Source: Alphaproteobacteria bacterium (GTDB lineage: Bacteria > Pseudomonadota > Alphaproteobacteria > Rickettsiales > SXRF01). Taken from it: a stretch of DNA of 33,593 nucleotides. Numbering within the stretch: position 1 is the first letter of the stretch; each line of letters opens with the position of its first letter. Of this stretch, positions 1 to 10,679 are shown piece by piece. Below the pieces are notes generated by a model. That model did no database searches, was not told where the DNA came from, and saw only the letters and a list, made by a program, of their open reading frames with translations. The DNA lies in NCBI GenBank assembly GCA_025360345.1, contig JANYCJ010000156.1, forward strand, positions 1-33,593. The letters are read 5' to 3'. The translations under genes were made by a program, and so were the position numbers.

Positions 1-2
1 TA

Positions 3-1670
3 TGGCTGGAAAAGCCGCTGGGCTGGCTGGAAGCGCTTTTTTATACACTATGCGGCGTGGACAAAAAACAGGAGATGGGCTGGCGGCATTACACGGCCTG
101 CGTGCTGATGTTTTCGTTCGGGGGCTTTGCGCTGCTCTATGCGCTGTTGCGCTGGCAATCCTTGTTTGGAATGAACCCGGCGGGACTGGGGGATCTGACG
201 CCTGACCTTGCGTTTAATACGGCGGTGAGTTTTGTTACGAATACTAACTGGCAGTCTTATGGGGGGGAATCGACGTTGTCGTATTTCAGCCAGATGGTGG
301 GCCTTACGGTGCAGAATTTTGTATCGGCGGCGCTGGGTATGGCGGTGATGGTGGCCTTGATACGGGGGCTTGCACGCAAGAATACCGCTACCATCGGTAA
401 TTTCTGGGTGGATATGGTGCGGGGCACGCTTTATGTGCTACTGCCGCTTTCCCTGCTCTGGGCGGTGCTGCTAGGTTCGCAGGGGGTTCCGCAGACATTC
501 AGCGATTATGTAAAAGTGCCCTATGTCGAAGCGCAGCAAGTGGAGGAAAAGAAGGACGAACAAGGAGTTGTAACCCAAAAAGCCGATACGGTCACTGAGC
601 AGGTCATTGCGGTGGGGCCGGTTGCTTCGCAGGTGGCTATCAAGCAGCTGGGCACGAACGGCGGCGGATTTTTCAATGCAAACTCGGCGCACCCGCTAGA
701 GAATCCTACGCCGCTTTCTAACTTTCTCGAAATGCTGGCCATTCTGCTGATTCCGGCGGCGCTGTGCTACACATTCGGGGAGATGGTGGGCGACTGCAGG
801 CAAGGCTGGGCGCTCCTTGCAGCGATGACGGTGATCTTTGTGCCACTCACGTTATTCTGCGTGGCGGCAGAGCAATCCGGCAATCCTCATTTTACGGCAC
901 TCGGCATTGACCAGCAGGCCAGCGACCTGCAGGCGGGGGGCAATATGGAGGGCAAGGAGGCGCGGTTCGGGATTGTGAACTCCGCGCTGTGGGCTTCGGC
1001 CACGACGGCGGCTTCCAACGGTTCGGTCAATGCGATGCATGATTCGTTCACACCTGCCGGCGGGTTTGTGCCGCTGCTGCTGATCCAGTTTGGCGAAGTG
1101 ATTTACGGCGGGGTGGGTTCGGGGCTTTACGGCATGGTGATGTATGTGATCGTGGCGGTGTTTATCGCGGGGCTGATGGTGGGGCGCACGCCGGAATACC
1201 TCGGTAAAAAAATCCAGTCGTTCGAGATGAAGATGGCCTCGGTGGCCATACTTGTCTCGCCGCTGCTGGTGCTGTTTGGCACCGCGCTGGCGGTGATGAG
1301 CGAGGCGGGCAAGGCAGGAATACTGAATCCCGGGGCGCAGGGCTTTTCGGAAATCCTTTATGCGTTTTCCTCAGCCGCTAATAATAACGGCAGCGCCTTC
1401 GCCGGGCTTAGCGCCAATACGCCGTTTTACAATACCGCACTGGGGGTGTGCATGTTGTTCGGGCGGTATTTTATCATTGTACCTGTACTGGCAATTGCCG
1501 GGTCGCTGGCGGCGAAGAACCGGGTGCCGCGCTCAGCGGGCACACTTTCCACGCATAAGCCATTATTCATCGTGTTCCTTGTGGGCACGGTGGTGCTGGT
1601 GGGCGTGCTGACTTTTGTACCAGCGCTGGCCCTTGGGCCTGCGGTTGAACACCTTCATCTGACCAAGTGA
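3..1670 (+). CDS. kdpA: Potassium-transporting ATPase subunit KdpA, 5' end truncated by window
   Basis: Frame 3 is open from base 3 ([41 protein letters not shown]...) upstream of the track start at 57. KdpA hallmarks: [53 protein letters not shown]. Followed immediately by kdpB. Confidence 0.95.
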   Translation, partial: WLEKPLGWLEALFYTLCGVDKKQEMGWRHYTACVLMFSFGGFALLYALLRWQSLFGMNPAGLGDLTPDLAFNTAVSFVTNTNWQSYGGESTLSYFSQMVGLTVQNFVSAALGMAVMVALIRGLARKNTATIGNFWVDMVRGTLYVLLPLSLLWAVLLGSQGVPQTFSDYVKVPYVEAQQVEEKKDEQGVVTQKADTVTEQVIAVGPVASQVAIKQLGTNGGGFFNANSAHPLENPTPLSNFLEMLAILLIPAALCYTFGEMVGDCRQGWALLAAMTVIFVPLTLFCVAAEQSGNPHFTALGIDQQASDLQAGGNMEGKEARFGIVNSALWASATTAASNGSVNAMHDSFTPAGGFVPLLLIQFGEVIYGGVGSGLYGMVMYVIVAVFIAGLMVGRTPEYLGKKIQSFEMKMASVAILVSPLLVLFGTALAVMSEAGKAGILNPGAQGFSEILYAFSSAANNNGSAFAGLSANTPFYNTALGVCMLFGRYFIIVPVLAIAGSLAAKNRVPRSAGTLSTHKPLFIVFLVGTVVLVGVLTFVPALALGPAVEHLHLTK

Positions 1671-1677
1671 GTGTATT

Positions 1678-3756
1678 ATGACCTCCTCCACCACGCCTTC
1701 CTATAGCGCCAGCGACCCGGCCAATTTATGGCGCGCCACGGTTTCGGCCTTCACCAAGCTCACGCCGCGATACCAGCTGCGCAACCCGGTGATGTTCTGT
1801 GTCTATATCAGCAGTATCCTGACCTCGCTAATTTATGTGCAGCAGCTGGTGCACCGCAGCACGCAGGAAGCGCCGTGGTTTATTATCAGCACCAGCGTGT
1901 GGCTGTGGTTCACGGTGATTTTTGCTAATTTTGCCGAAAGCATCGCTGAGGGACGCGGCAAGGCGCAGGCAGATTCGCTCCGCCAGTCGAGGCGCGATAC
2001 AAAAGCCAAGAAGCTTGCTTCGGCCAAGGACCGGACCAAGTTTAAGGAGGTTGCCTCCACTGAACTGCGCAAGGGCGACCTCGTACTGGTGGAGGCGGGC
2101 GATTTCATTCCGGGGGATGCGCAGGTGATTCAGGGGGTTGCCTCGGTGGATGAAAGCGCGATTACGGGAGAATCCGCGCCGGTGATACGCGAGTCGGGCG
2201 GTGATCGGGACTCCGTGACGGGCGGCACCCGGCTGGTTTCCGACTGGCTGGTAATACGGATTACGGCTAATCCGGGGGAGATGTTCATAGATAAGATGAT
2301 TCATCTTGTGGAGGGCGCTACGCGGCAGCGCACGCCCAATGAAATCGCACTGGGGATTTTACTGGCGGCGATGACGATTATTTTCCTGATCGTGACCATG
2401 ACGCTGTGGCCCTTTTCCGCTTTCGGGGTGGAGAAGGCGGGCGGCGGGGCAGTAGTGAGCATCACGGTGCTGGTGGCGCTGCTGGTGTGCCTGGCGCCGA
2501 CGACCATCGGCGGGCTGATTTCAGCCATTGGCATCGCGGGCATGAACCGGATGATGCGGGTGAACGTGATTGCCATGTCGGGGCGGGCGGTGGAGGCCTC
2601 GGGGGATGTGAACGTGCTGTTGCTCGATAAGACCGGCACGATCACGCATGGCAACCGCCGGGCGGTGAATTTCATTTCTGCCGAGGGTATCGCGGGGGCG
2701 GACCTTGCGCGGGCGGCGGAACTTTCTTCGCTGGCGGATGAAACGCCGGAGGGTAAAAGCATCGTGGCGCTGGCGCACGAAAAATATGGCATCGCACCTT
2801 CGGACGCTTCCACCGATGGATGGGAATTTATTCAATTCACTGCGGAGACGCGCATGAGCGGCGTGGCCATCGGTAACCGCCGGATCATGAAAGGCGCAGG
2901 CGACGCTATTGAGCAATACATTAAAAGCATCGGTGGGATGATGCCGCCGACGCTTAATACCGCGGTGGAGCAGATTGCACGTAGCGGGGGCACGCCGCTG
3001 CTGGTGGCCGACGGGCAACAGGTGCTGGGCGTGGTGCACCTGAAGGACGTAGTAAAAAGCGGCATTAAAGAACGGCTTGAAGCGCTTCGGAAAATGGGTA
3101 TTAAAAGCATCATGATTACAGGAGATAACCCGCTGACGGCTTCGGCCATTGCCGCAGAAGCAGGGGTGGATGATTTCCTGGCTCAGGCCAAGCCGGAAGA
3201 TAAGCTGCGGCTGATCCGCGAAAAGCAGCAGGGCGGCGAAATGGTAGCCATGGTGGGCGACGGCACCAACGACGCCCCTGCCCTTGCGCAGTCGGACGTA
3301 GCGGTCTGCATGAATAGCGGCACGCAGGCCGCGAAGGAAGCGGCGAATATGATCGACCTCGATTCCGACCCGACCAAGCTGATTGAGATCGTGGAAATCG
3401 GAAAGCAGCTGCTGATGACGCGGGGGGCGCTTACCACCTTTTCCATTGCCAACGATATCGCCAAGTATTTTGCTATCATACCCGCCGCATTTGCCAGCAC
3501 GTATCCGGTGCTGATGATGTTTAACATCATGCGGCTTACTTCGCCGATGAGTGCGATTCTGTCGGCAGTGATCTTTAACGCGCTGATTATCGTGTTCCTG
3601 ATCCCGCTGTCGCTGCGGGGCGTGGCGTATCGTCCGGATAGCGCGGATGCCCTGCTGGCGCGGCACTCACTCATTTACGGCCTTGGCGGTATTCTCGTGC
3701 CCTTTATCGGTATCAAGACGATTGACTGGCTGCTGACGCTTGCTGGATTAGTTTAG
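1678..3756 (+). CDS. kdpB: Potassium-transporting P-type ATPase subunit KdpB
   Basis: 692 aa with P-type ATPase motifs [15 protein letters not shown] and [18 protein letters not shown]; located between kdpA and kdpC. Confidence 0.97.
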   Translation: MTSSTTPSYSASDPANLWRATVSAFTKLTPRYQLRNPVMFCVYISSILTSLIYVQQLVHRSTQEAPWFIISTSVWLWFTVIFANFAESIAEGRGKAQADSLRQSRRDTKAKKLASAKDRTKFKEVASTELRKGDLVLVEAGDFIPGDAQVIQGVASVDESAITGESAPVIRESGGDRDSVTGGTRLVSDWLVIRITANPGEMFIDKMIHLVEGATRQRTPNEIALGILLAAMTIIFLIVTMTLWPFSAFGVEKAGGGAVVSITVLVALLVCLAPTTIGGLISAIGIAGMNRMMRVNVIAMSGRAVEASGDVNVLLLDKTGTITHGNRRAVNFISAEGIAGADLARAAELSSLADETPEGKSIVALAHEKYGIAPSDASTDGWEFIQFTAETRMSGVAIGNRRIMKGAGDAIEQYIKSIGGMMPPTLNTAVEQIARSGGTPLLVADGQQVLGVVHLKDVVKSGIKERLEALRKMGIKSIMITGDNPLTASAIAAEAGVDDFLAQAKPEDKLRLIREKQQGGEMVAMVGDGTNDAPALAQSDVAVCMNSGTQAAKEAANMIDLDSDPTKLIEIVEIGKQLLMTRGALTTFSIANDIAKYFAIIPAAFASTYPVLMMFNIMRLTSPMSAILSAVIFNALIIVFLIPLSLRGVAYRPDSADALLARHSLIYGLGGILVPFIGIKTIDWLLTLAGLV

Positions 3757-3764
3757 GAGAGGTT

Positions 3765-4346
3765 ATGAACAGTTTTGTTGCTACGGTGCGCCCCACGGTT
3801 GTTTCACTGGCACTTTTTACGGTGCTATGCGGGGTGGTCTATCCTTCGGTATGCACGCTGGCGCTGCAGGGGGGATTTGGCCGGCAGGCGCAAGGAAGCC
3901 TGATTACTGGCAGGGACGGCACCGCACTGGGCTCGGCGCTGGTGGGGCAGAATTTCAGCGATAAGCGGTATTTCTGGGGGCGGCTGTCCGCTACATCGCC
4001 TTACCCGTATAACGCCGCCTCTTCCAGCGGATCAAACCTCGGCAGCAATAACCCGGCGCTGATGGACGCTGTGAAGGCGCGGGTGGATGTACTCACGTCC
4101 GCAGGGGCGCATGGGACGGCCATACCTGTGGACCTGGTTACGGCTTCGGGCAGCGGGCTTGACCCGCATATCAGCCTTGCAGGGGCACAATACCAGTTGG
4201 CGCGGGTGGCAGAGGCCCGGGGGATAGATATAGCGGCACTACAAAGCCTTGTTGCCGCGCACACGCAAGACCGGCAGTGGGGCTTGCTGGGCGAGCCGGT
4301 TGTCAATGTACTGGAGCTGAACCTGGCGCTTGATGGCAAGCTTTAG
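3765..4346 (+). CDS. kdpC: Potassium-transporting ATPase subunit KdpC
   Basis: 193 aa; single N-terminal TM, GQNFSDKRYFWGRLSATSPYPYNAASSSGSNLGSNNPAL, VNVLELNLAL; follows kdpB. Confidence 0.95.
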   Translation: MNSFVATVRPTVVSLALFTVLCGVVYPSVCTLALQGGFGRQAQGSLITGRDGTALGSALVGQNFSDKRYFWGRLSATSPYPYNAASSSGSNLGSNNPALMDAVKARVDVLTSAGAHGTAIPVDLVTASGSGLDPHISLAGAQYQLARVAEARGIDIAALQSLVAAHTQDRQWGLLGEPVVNVLELNLALDGKL

Positions 4347-4397
4347 CCCGGCATCTTTAATGCTGGCAATCACATTAAAAAACCGTACCATAGCGCC

Positions 4398-5894
4398 ATG
4401 ACGAGTGATAACGGCATAGCATTGGACGCGGGTGGGCGGAGTGAGTCTGCACGGGGGCTCTTTTTCGCCATGGGCAGCTGTGCGCTGGCAACGGCGCTGG
4501 CGCTGCCGCTGCGCAGTTACCTTAATCCCCAGAACGCGGTGATGTTTTACCTTGTGGGCATCATCGTTACGGCGGCGCGCTTCGGGCGCAAGGCGGCGGC
4601 GGCGGCGGCGGTGCTGGCATTCCTGTGTTTCAATTTCTTTTTCACGGAGCCCTACTACACGTTTTTGGTTGAGGACAGGCGGGACATTCTTACTCTGTTA
4701 CTCCTGCTGGTATCGGGAATGATTGCAGGCGCGCAAACCTCGCGGCTGAAGGCCGAGCGGAATTTTTTCCGGATCAAGGAGCATAACACTTCGGTCCTTT
4801 ATGCGATGTCCAATGACCTTACGGCCACGCGTGGGCGGGAGGCGATTATCGGCGTGATCTGCCGTCATGTGGAAGAGGCGTTTTCGGCGCGGGCGATATG
4901 CTGGTTCAATGATACGCCACTGGAAGACCTGCGCGAGGAACAGGCTGCCAAATGGGCTTATGAGCATGGGCAGGCCACGGGGCTAGGCACAGCTACATTA
5001 CCGGGCGCGCAGGGGTATTATGTGCCGTTGCGCGGCGGCGTGCAGGTGCTGGGTGTGCTGGGCCTCATTCCGAATCAGGCCGCTTCCAATGCTGATGCGC
5101 GGGGCATGATCCAGACTTTTGCCAACCTGGCCGCCTCTGCACTTGAGCGTTCGGCTATTTCGGAGCTTGCGGAAAAAACCAAGCTGGAGGCTGAGGGTGA
5201 AAAATTGCGCAATGCACTGCTAAGCGCGGTTTCGCACGATTTCCGAACACCACTGGCCTCAATCAAAGGGGTAATCAGCAGCCTGTTGATGGAAGATGGG
5301 AGGCTTTCTGCCGAAGACGTTAAAGACCTGCTGCTTTCGGCGCATGGCGAGGCCGCGCGGCTGGAGCGCATTGTGAGCAACCTTCTGGAAGTAACGTTGC
5401 TGGAATCGGGCAAGCTGAAGCTGAAGAAGGATTTTTATTTCCTGCCCGAACTGGTGGGCAATGCGCTGAAACAGGCCGAGCCGGTATTGCATCAGCGCGT
5501 GGTTACCTGCCATATGCAGCCAGAGCTGCCTGCGTTGCAGGTGGATGGGCTGTTGATTGAACAGGTGCTGGTGAATTTACTGGAAAATGCTGCCAAATAT
5601 ACGCCGGAATACTCGCCTATTACACTGCATTGCAGTGCCTATGGGGACAAGGCGGTGATGGTGATTGCCGATGAGGGGCCAGGAATCGCAGCCGGGGAGG
5701 AGACGCGCATTTTCGAACCTTTTCATACATCGGCGCAAAGCCAGCGCAAGGGTAGCGGGCTGGGGCTTGCCATATGCCGCGGCATCCTGCTTGCGCATGA
5801 GGGGAGCATCCATGCCGAAAATCGCGTTGAAGGCGGCGCGGCCTTTACGATTACGCTGCCGGTTGGCAGCCAGCCCCCTGCCCTCCCGGAGTAA
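4398..5894 (+). CDS. kdpD: Short KdpD-type sensor histidine kinase (DUF4118 TM region, GAF-like region, HisKA, HATPase); N-terminal KdpD/Usp domains absent
   Basis: 498 aa; FFFTEPYYTF and hydrophobic N-terminal TM cluster, H-box LLSAVSHDFRTPLASIKG, N-box VNLLENAAKYTP, G-boxes DEGPGIA and GSGLGLAICRGI; immediately upstream of kdpE. Confidence 0.9.
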   Translation: MTSDNGIALDAGGRSESARGLFFAMGSCALATALALPLRSYLNPQNAVMFYLVGIIVTAARFGRKAAAAAAVLAFLCFNFFFTEPYYTFLVEDRRDILTLLLLLVSGMIAGAQTSRLKAERNFFRIKEHNTSVLYAMSNDLTATRGREAIIGVICRHVEEAFSARAICWFNDTPLEDLREEQAAKWAYEHGQATGLGTATLPGAQGYYVPLRGGVQVLGVLGLIPNQAASNADARGMIQTFANLAASALERSAISELAEKTKLEAEGEKLRNALLSAVSHDFRTPLASIKGVISSLLMEDGRLSAEDVKDLLLSAHGEAARLERIVSNLLEVTLLESGKLKLKKDFYFLPELVGNALKQAEPVLHQRVVTCHMQPELPALQVDGLLIEQVLVNLLENAAKYTPEYSPITLHCSAYGDKAVMVIADEGPGIAAGEETRIFEPFHTSAQSQRKGSGLGLAICRGILLAHEGSIHAENRVEGGAAFTITLPVGSQPPALPE

Positions 5895-5896
5895 GC

Positions 5897-6586
5897 ATGA
5901 ACACTAAAACACATATACTGATTGTTGATGACGAGCCGCAGATCCGTAAATTCCTGCGTACTACGCTTACCAGCCATGACTATCTAGTGAGCGAGGCGGA
6001 AAAGGTGAGCGAGGCGCTCAAGGCGCTCACACTGCATCCACCCGAGTTGATGCTGCTAGACCTAGGCCTGCCGGACGGTGACGGCATGGATGTGCTCACC
6101 GAACTTCGCGGCTGGAGCCAATTACCTGTCATTGTGCTTTCGGCCCGGGGGCAGGAACAGGACAAGGTGAGCGCGCTGGAGCTGGGGGCGGATGATTACC
6201 TTACCAAACCTTTCGGGGCAGCAGAGCTTCTGGCGCGGGTGCAGGTGGCGCTGCGACATGCACGCGCAGGGCAGCTTCCGCCGCCCGCTATATTTGAAGC
6301 CAATGGGCTGAGGATTGAATTTGCAGGGCGGCAGGTGAGCATTGCTGGGCAGGATATCCACCTGACACCGACGGAATACAAGCTGCTATGCGTCATGGTG
6401 CAACATGCGGGGAAAGTGGTGACACATGGCCAATTACTGCGTGATGTCTGGGGCAAACATGCCACCGAACAGGGGCATTATCTGCGCATCTACATGCAAC
6501 ACCTGCGCCAGAAACTGGGTGATGATGCCATGAACCCCAAATTCCTGATTACTGAAACAGGGGTGGGATACCGATTCAGGACCTGA
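5897..6586 (+). CDS. kdpE: OmpR-family response regulator KdpE
   Basis: 229 aa; receiver domain ILIVDDEPQIRKFLRTTL, LLDLGLPDGDGMDVL; winged helix LTPTEYKLLCVMVQHAGKVVTHGQLLRDVWG; starts 2 nt after kdpD. Confidence 0.95.
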   Translation: MNTKTHILIVDDEPQIRKFLRTTLTSHDYLVSEAEKVSEALKALTLHPPELMLLDLGLPDGDGMDVLTELRGWSQLPVIVLSARGQEQDKVSALELGADDYLTKPFGAAELLARVQVALRHARAGQLPPPAIFEANGLRIEFAGRQVSIAGQDIHLTPTEYKLLCVMVQHAGKVVTHGQLLRDVWGKHATEQGHYLRIYMQHLRQKLGDDAMNPKFLITETGVGYRFRT

Positions 6587-6652
6587 TGCATGGGCGTTGA
6601 TTTCCAAGGGATTGTGCGTTTTACTCAGCGTAGGTAATTTTAGGGAGGCTTT

Positions 6653-7336
6653 ATGAAACCTTATGTGATTTGCCATATGGTTTGCAGCGTGGATGGGCGC
6701 ATCCTTGGGCAGCGCTGGAAAAGCGGTGGCAGTGCCAAGGTGTTTGAAGACACGGCGGCGACTATCGACTCGCAAGGATGGATCGTGGGACGCAAGACCA
6801 TGGCAGAGTTTTGCAGCAAAAAGCCCCGACGCAAACGCAGAGGCCATTTTAATGTGCCGAAAACTGATTATGTAGCGCCGCATACGCAAAAAACCTTTGC
6901 GGTCGGACTTGACCCTTCGGGCAAACTGCACTGGGAAACGGGGAATGTGGATACGGAGCACGCCATCATGGTGGTTACGGAAAAGGTCACGACCGATTAC
7001 CTAGACCATTTGCGCAAGGCGGGCGTGTCTTATATTTTCGGAGGTACATCAGCGCTCGATCTCGGAAAAGTATTGCAGAAACTGCATAAGCTTTTCGGCG
7101 TCACACGGATTACAGTGCAGGGCGGCGGCAGCAATAATGGCTCGTTCCTTAATGAGGGGCTTATTGATGAATTAAGCCTCGTGGTAATGCCATTTGCGGA
7201 TGGCGCGGCCGGCACACAAAGCGTGTTCGACATCAAAGCCTCAGGGAAGAGAAAACTTTCCCACCGGCTAAAGCTAATTTCCCACGAGGTATACCAGTCC
7301 CAGCATATCTGGCTGAAATACGCCGTTTTAGACTAA
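6653..7336 (+). CDS. RibD C-terminal/dihydrofolate reductase-like family protein
   Basis: 227 aa; MVCSVDGRILG, WIVGRKTMAEF, ITVQGGGSNNGSFLNEGLIDELSLVVMP, typical of RibD_C oxidoreductases. Upstream Shine-Dalgarno-like agggaggctttATG. Confidence 0.85.
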   Translation: MKPYVICHMVCSVDGRILGQRWKSGGSAKVFEDTAATIDSQGWIVGRKTMAEFCSKKPRRKRRGHFNVPKTDYVAPHTQKTFAVGLDPSGKLHWETGNVDTEHAIMVVTEKVTTDYLDHLRKAGVSYIFGGTSALDLGKVLQKLHKLFGVTRITVQGGGSNNGSFLNEGLIDELSLVVMPFADGAAGTQSVFDIKASGKRKLSHRLKLISHEVYQSQHIWLKYAVLD

Positions 7337-7380
7337 ATAAGCCACACCGCATATACGTGAAAGTGACTGGAGGCGCTCTT

Positions 7381-9747
7381 TTAGTTATGCATGGCCTGTT
7401 TTAACTTGGCATGGAGGTCTTCCGGGTCAAAAGGCTTGGCAATGTATTCTGTCATACCTGCGGCGATGCAGCGTTCGCGGTCTCCGGTCAGTGCGTGGGC
7501 GGTCATGCCGATGATGGGGGTGGGCGCTTTATGTTCCCGTTTTTCCAATTCCCTGATGGCGATGGTAGCATCGAGGCCATTCATCTCTGGCATCTGCACA
7601 TCCATAAGGATGACCGCGTAGGTATTTTTACTGACCTTATCCAACGCCTCCAAACCGTTTTTGGCGATATCACTGGTATAGCCAAACTGATCGAGGAATG
7701 CCTGGGCAACGATGATATTCGGCAGATAGTCTTCCACGAGAAGAATGGGGAATTCCGGTGCGGGCGGCTTTTGCTCTATTGTATTCAGGGGAGCGTGCGC
7801 AGCCGGCTCATGTTGCGCATATGACCGCGCCAATGGCAGGGAAATCGCGAAAGTAGAACCTTTTCCCACGTCGCTGCGGGCGGTGATAGTGCCGTTCATG
7901 GAGGTCACCAGAGTTTTAGTGATTGCCAACCCCAGCCCCGTGCCGCCGTATTTCCGGGTGATGGAGGAGTCTGCCTGAACGAATTTCTGAAAAATGGTAT
8001 CCAGTTTTTCCTGTTCTATGCCGATGCCACTGTCTTTAACCACAATTGTGACGTTTTCTACTTCCGGGCTGGCCGCCGGCTCGCTGGAGATCAGGATATC
8101 GACGCTGCCGGTTTCGGTGAATTTCACGGCATTGCTGCACAGGTTCAAGACAATCTGGCGTATGCGAGAGGGATCGCCCATAAAGTTTCTGCACCTGAGC
8201 CCTTCTGCATTACCGCTTAGTATCAGGTTTTTCTCCTTGACACGTACGGCCATGATGCTGCCTACGTCCTGCACCAATTGCATCAGGTCGAAGGACAGGT
8301 GCTCCAATTCAATCGCATGGGCCTCGATCTTGGCGATGTCGAGAAGGTCGTTGATGAGTGACAGCAGCGAATCGGCACTGGTTTGCAAGGTGGTGATGAA
8401 GTCCGTTTGTTTTTGGGTAAGCGGCTGGCTTCTTGCGAGTAAATTTGACAGGCCAATTACGGCATTCATAGGAGTTCTTATTTCGTGGCTCATATTCGCC
8501 AGGAACTCCGATTTGGCGATATTAGCTGCTTCAGCCTGCCGGCTGGCTTCGCGCTGCTCGGTGATATCGGTGTTGGTGCCAAACCAGCGGATGATCTTAC
8601 CTTGCTCATTCCTGAAGGCGATGGCGCGGGTAAGGTGCCAGCGCATTTGCCCGTCATAGCGGCGAAGGGGGAAGGTATCCTGCCAGTGATCGCCGGTTTC
8701 GAGGGCTTTTTTCCAGCCCACAAGCATACGTTCCAGCTCGACGGGGTCATGGACTTTTTTCCAGCCCCAACCCTGCATTTCTTCATAGGTAGTGCCGGTA
8801 TAATCGTACCAGCGTTGATTATACCACTGGATCCAGCCGGTTTCATCGGCCATCCAGGCGAGTTGGGGAATCGTATTGGCAAGCTGGCGGAATTGTTCTT
8901 CGGATTCCTTCACCTTCAGGGCCGCTTCGATCCGCTGTGTAATATCGCGGGCGAAAGCGGTGAATGACATCTGGCCTTTGACTTTCTGAGCGGTAACGGT
9001 CAACTCTAAGGGGAATACCGTGCCGTTCTTGTTCAGCGCAGTAATTTCAATGCGCCGGTTGAGGATACGTTCTTCGCCTGTATGAAGGTAATGCTCCATA
9101 CCCTGATGATGGCGCTTGCGATATTCTGGCGGCACGATCATTTCACTCATCTGCTGGCCAAGGGCTTCGGGTTTTTTCCAGCCAAATATAATTTCGGCCT
9201 GTGTATTCCACTCTGTAATGATGCCATGCGCATCGGTCATGATGACAGCGTCCAGCGCTGAATTAATAATCAGGTGGAGGCGCTGTTCATTTTCCTGAAG
9301 GTCAGTCTGGCTCCTGAACAATTCCTGCTGTGAAGTGTAGGCACGCAATTCCTGAAGTTCTTTTTCAGCCGTGATATCACGGATGATCCCCACCAGAATA
9401 CGCTCCCCTTTTTCATTCAGGAATGTTGCCTTTTTGGTGGAGATTATATGACGCTGGCCATTTGCATCGGTAAGAAACTCTTCATTTATGACGGTTTCGC
9501 CGCTGGAGAATACCTGGTTATCCTTTTCCCAGAAAACATCCGCCTCTTCTTTTGGGAAAAAATCATAATCAGTTTTGCCAAGGAATTTCTCGGGGGGGCC
9601 GCCCATCAACTTCCAGAACGCCTTGTTGCCATCTACCCAGCAATGCGCCTGATTTTTGACAAAAATCGGGTCAGCAATATTATCGAGCATATTTTTCAGG
9701 TATTCATATGCAGCCGTACCTGATGGTTCTTCGTCTTGCACTGACAT
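7381..9747 (-). CDS. Hybrid sensor histidine kinase: three PAS domains, HisKA, HATPase_c, C-terminal receiver; no evident TM segment
   Basis: 788 aa; three PAS units (DPIFVKNQAHCWVDGNKAF; DAVIMTDAHGIITEWNTQAEIIFGW; QLAWMADETGWIQWYNQRWYDYTG), H-box MSHEIRTPMNAVIGL, G2 box GGTGLGLAITK, receiver ILLVEDYLPN...ILMDVQMPEMNGLD...IAKPFD. Confidence 0.93.
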   Translation of the reverse strand: MSVQDEEPSGTAAYEYLKNMLDNIADPIFVKNQAHCWVDGNKAFWKLMGGPPEKFLGKTDYDFFPKEEADVFWEKDNQVFSSGETVINEEFLTDANGQRHIISTKKATFLNEKGERILVGIIRDITAEKELQELRAYTSQQELFRSQTDLQENEQRLHLIINSALDAVIMTDAHGIITEWNTQAEIIFGWKKPEALGQQMSEMIVPPEYRKRHHQGMEHYLHTGEERILNRRIEITALNKNGTVFPLELTVTAQKVKGQMSFTAFARDITQRIEAALKVKESEEQFRQLANTIPQLAWMADETGWIQWYNQRWYDYTGTTYEEMQGWGWKKVHDPVELERMLVGWKKALETGDHWQDTFPLRRYDGQMRWHLTRAIAFRNEQGKIIRWFGTNTDITEQREASRQAEAANIAKSEFLANMSHEIRTPMNAVIGLSNLLARSQPLTQKQTDFITTLQTSADSLLSLINDLLDIAKIEAHAIELEHLSFDLMQLVQDVGSIMAVRVKEKNLILSGNAEGLRCRNFMGDPSRIRQIVLNLCSNAVKFTETGSVDILISSEPAASPEVENVTIVVKDSGIGIEQEKLDTIFQKFVQADSSITRKYGGTGLGLAITKTLVTSMNGTITARSDVGKGSTFAISLPLARSYAQHEPAAHAPLNTIEQKPPAPEFPILLVEDYLPNIIVAQAFLDQFGYTSDIAKNGLEALDKVSKNTYAVILMDVQMPEMNGLDATIAIRELEKREHKAPTPIIGMTAHALTGDRERCIAAGMTEYIAKPFDPEDLHAKLKQAMHN

Positions 9748-9989
9748 GACTGCGCGACTCTATATCTGTGAGAAGAAATAAATATGGAAAATCTTTGGCT
9801 TTGCAGGATTCCGTATCGATCCTGCACCTTTTTCCCAGAGCGAAAGATACACTATTTTCGCTTGCAACGTCTAAAGAATATTCGCCTAAGCGGCTGTAAA
9901 GGTTAAAACTGTAAACATATCAATTGTGAAACCAAGCCTCTGTAAAGGCATTATAATCAGATTTTTCTTTGCCTGTTTCACACGCCTTT

Positions 9990-10679
9990 TTATGGGGTGA
10001 GCATGTAGTTTTCCCAGTTTTTCCCGGCGTTAAAGATCAGGTCGAGCATGGTAACAGCATGGGTAAAGGGAGGATATAGCTGGGGATATTCCGGATAGCG
10101 GGTATAATCCATCCATGCCACTTCCATACCTATAGCTGTAAATTTTTTTACGTCGAGATAGGTGTTTGCCTTAGGGCCGGAGAGGTAGCGAGTGGCATTA
10201 TATTGTCGGCATACTGCCACCAGCTTATCGGTTTTGTCGCCATCGGGAATTGCATGTTGTTTAAGGAGGATGAGCGGCGTGGTGATGCCAAGTATTTCAT
10301 TTATCCCGCGCAGGAAATGCAGATTAATGTCGCTCAGGCCCGTTTGTTCGCACGACTGGTAGAGCGCTTGTATGCCGGGGGCGTATTCTGAAAAATGGGG
10401 AGCAGAGGTGTAGGCGTGCCTGATGCTTTTCCAATGCAGCTCTTTCCACGCATCATCTGCGGCCCGCCTTTCACAGATCAGCTGCTCGCGGGGAGCATAT
10501 TGGAGGGGAATGGTGAGCCATGCGGGCTTTCCCGGCGTTTTGATAAGATTGCGATTTCGCCAGTCACGGGTGGTGTATTGCACACAATCATACAGCACGA
10601 AAAGATCGCATTGGCGGATCAGGTCGAAATAGCCCTTCCACGGGATGTAGCAAGACTGGACGATGCCGATGGTGGTCAT
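9990..10679 (-). CDS. WbqC-like family protein
   Basis: 229 aa; IVQSCYIPWKGYFDLIRQCDLFVLYDCVQYTTRDWRNRNLIKTPGKPAWLTIPL is characteristic of WbqC-like proteins. Its ATG overlaps the upstream stop (ATGA). Confidence 0.88.
   Translation of the reverse strand: MTTIGIVQSCYIPWKGYFDLIRQCDLFVLYDCVQYTTRDWRNRNLIKTPGKPAWLTIPLQYAPREQLICERRAADDAWKELHWKSIRHAYTSAPHFSEYAPGIQALYQSCEQTGLSDINLHFLRGINEILGITTPLILLKQHAIPDGDKTDKLVAVCRQYNATRYLSGPKANTYLDVKKFTAIGMEVAWMDYTRYPEYPQLYPPFTHAVTMLDLIFNAGKNWENYMLTP

Noticed and set aside
2521-3666. 381-aa minus-strand ORF opposite kdpB (plus other long antisense ORFs in 1828-3674)
   Set aside because: Shadow ORFs of a GC-rich conserved gene; composition is His/Arg-rich and not protein-like, and kdpB is unambiguous.
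4592-4611. GGC trinucleotide run in kdpD encoding an Ala stretch
   Set aside because: Possible slippage site, but it is in frame within a TM segment and any length change by 3 nt is neutral to frame; no evidence of phase variation.
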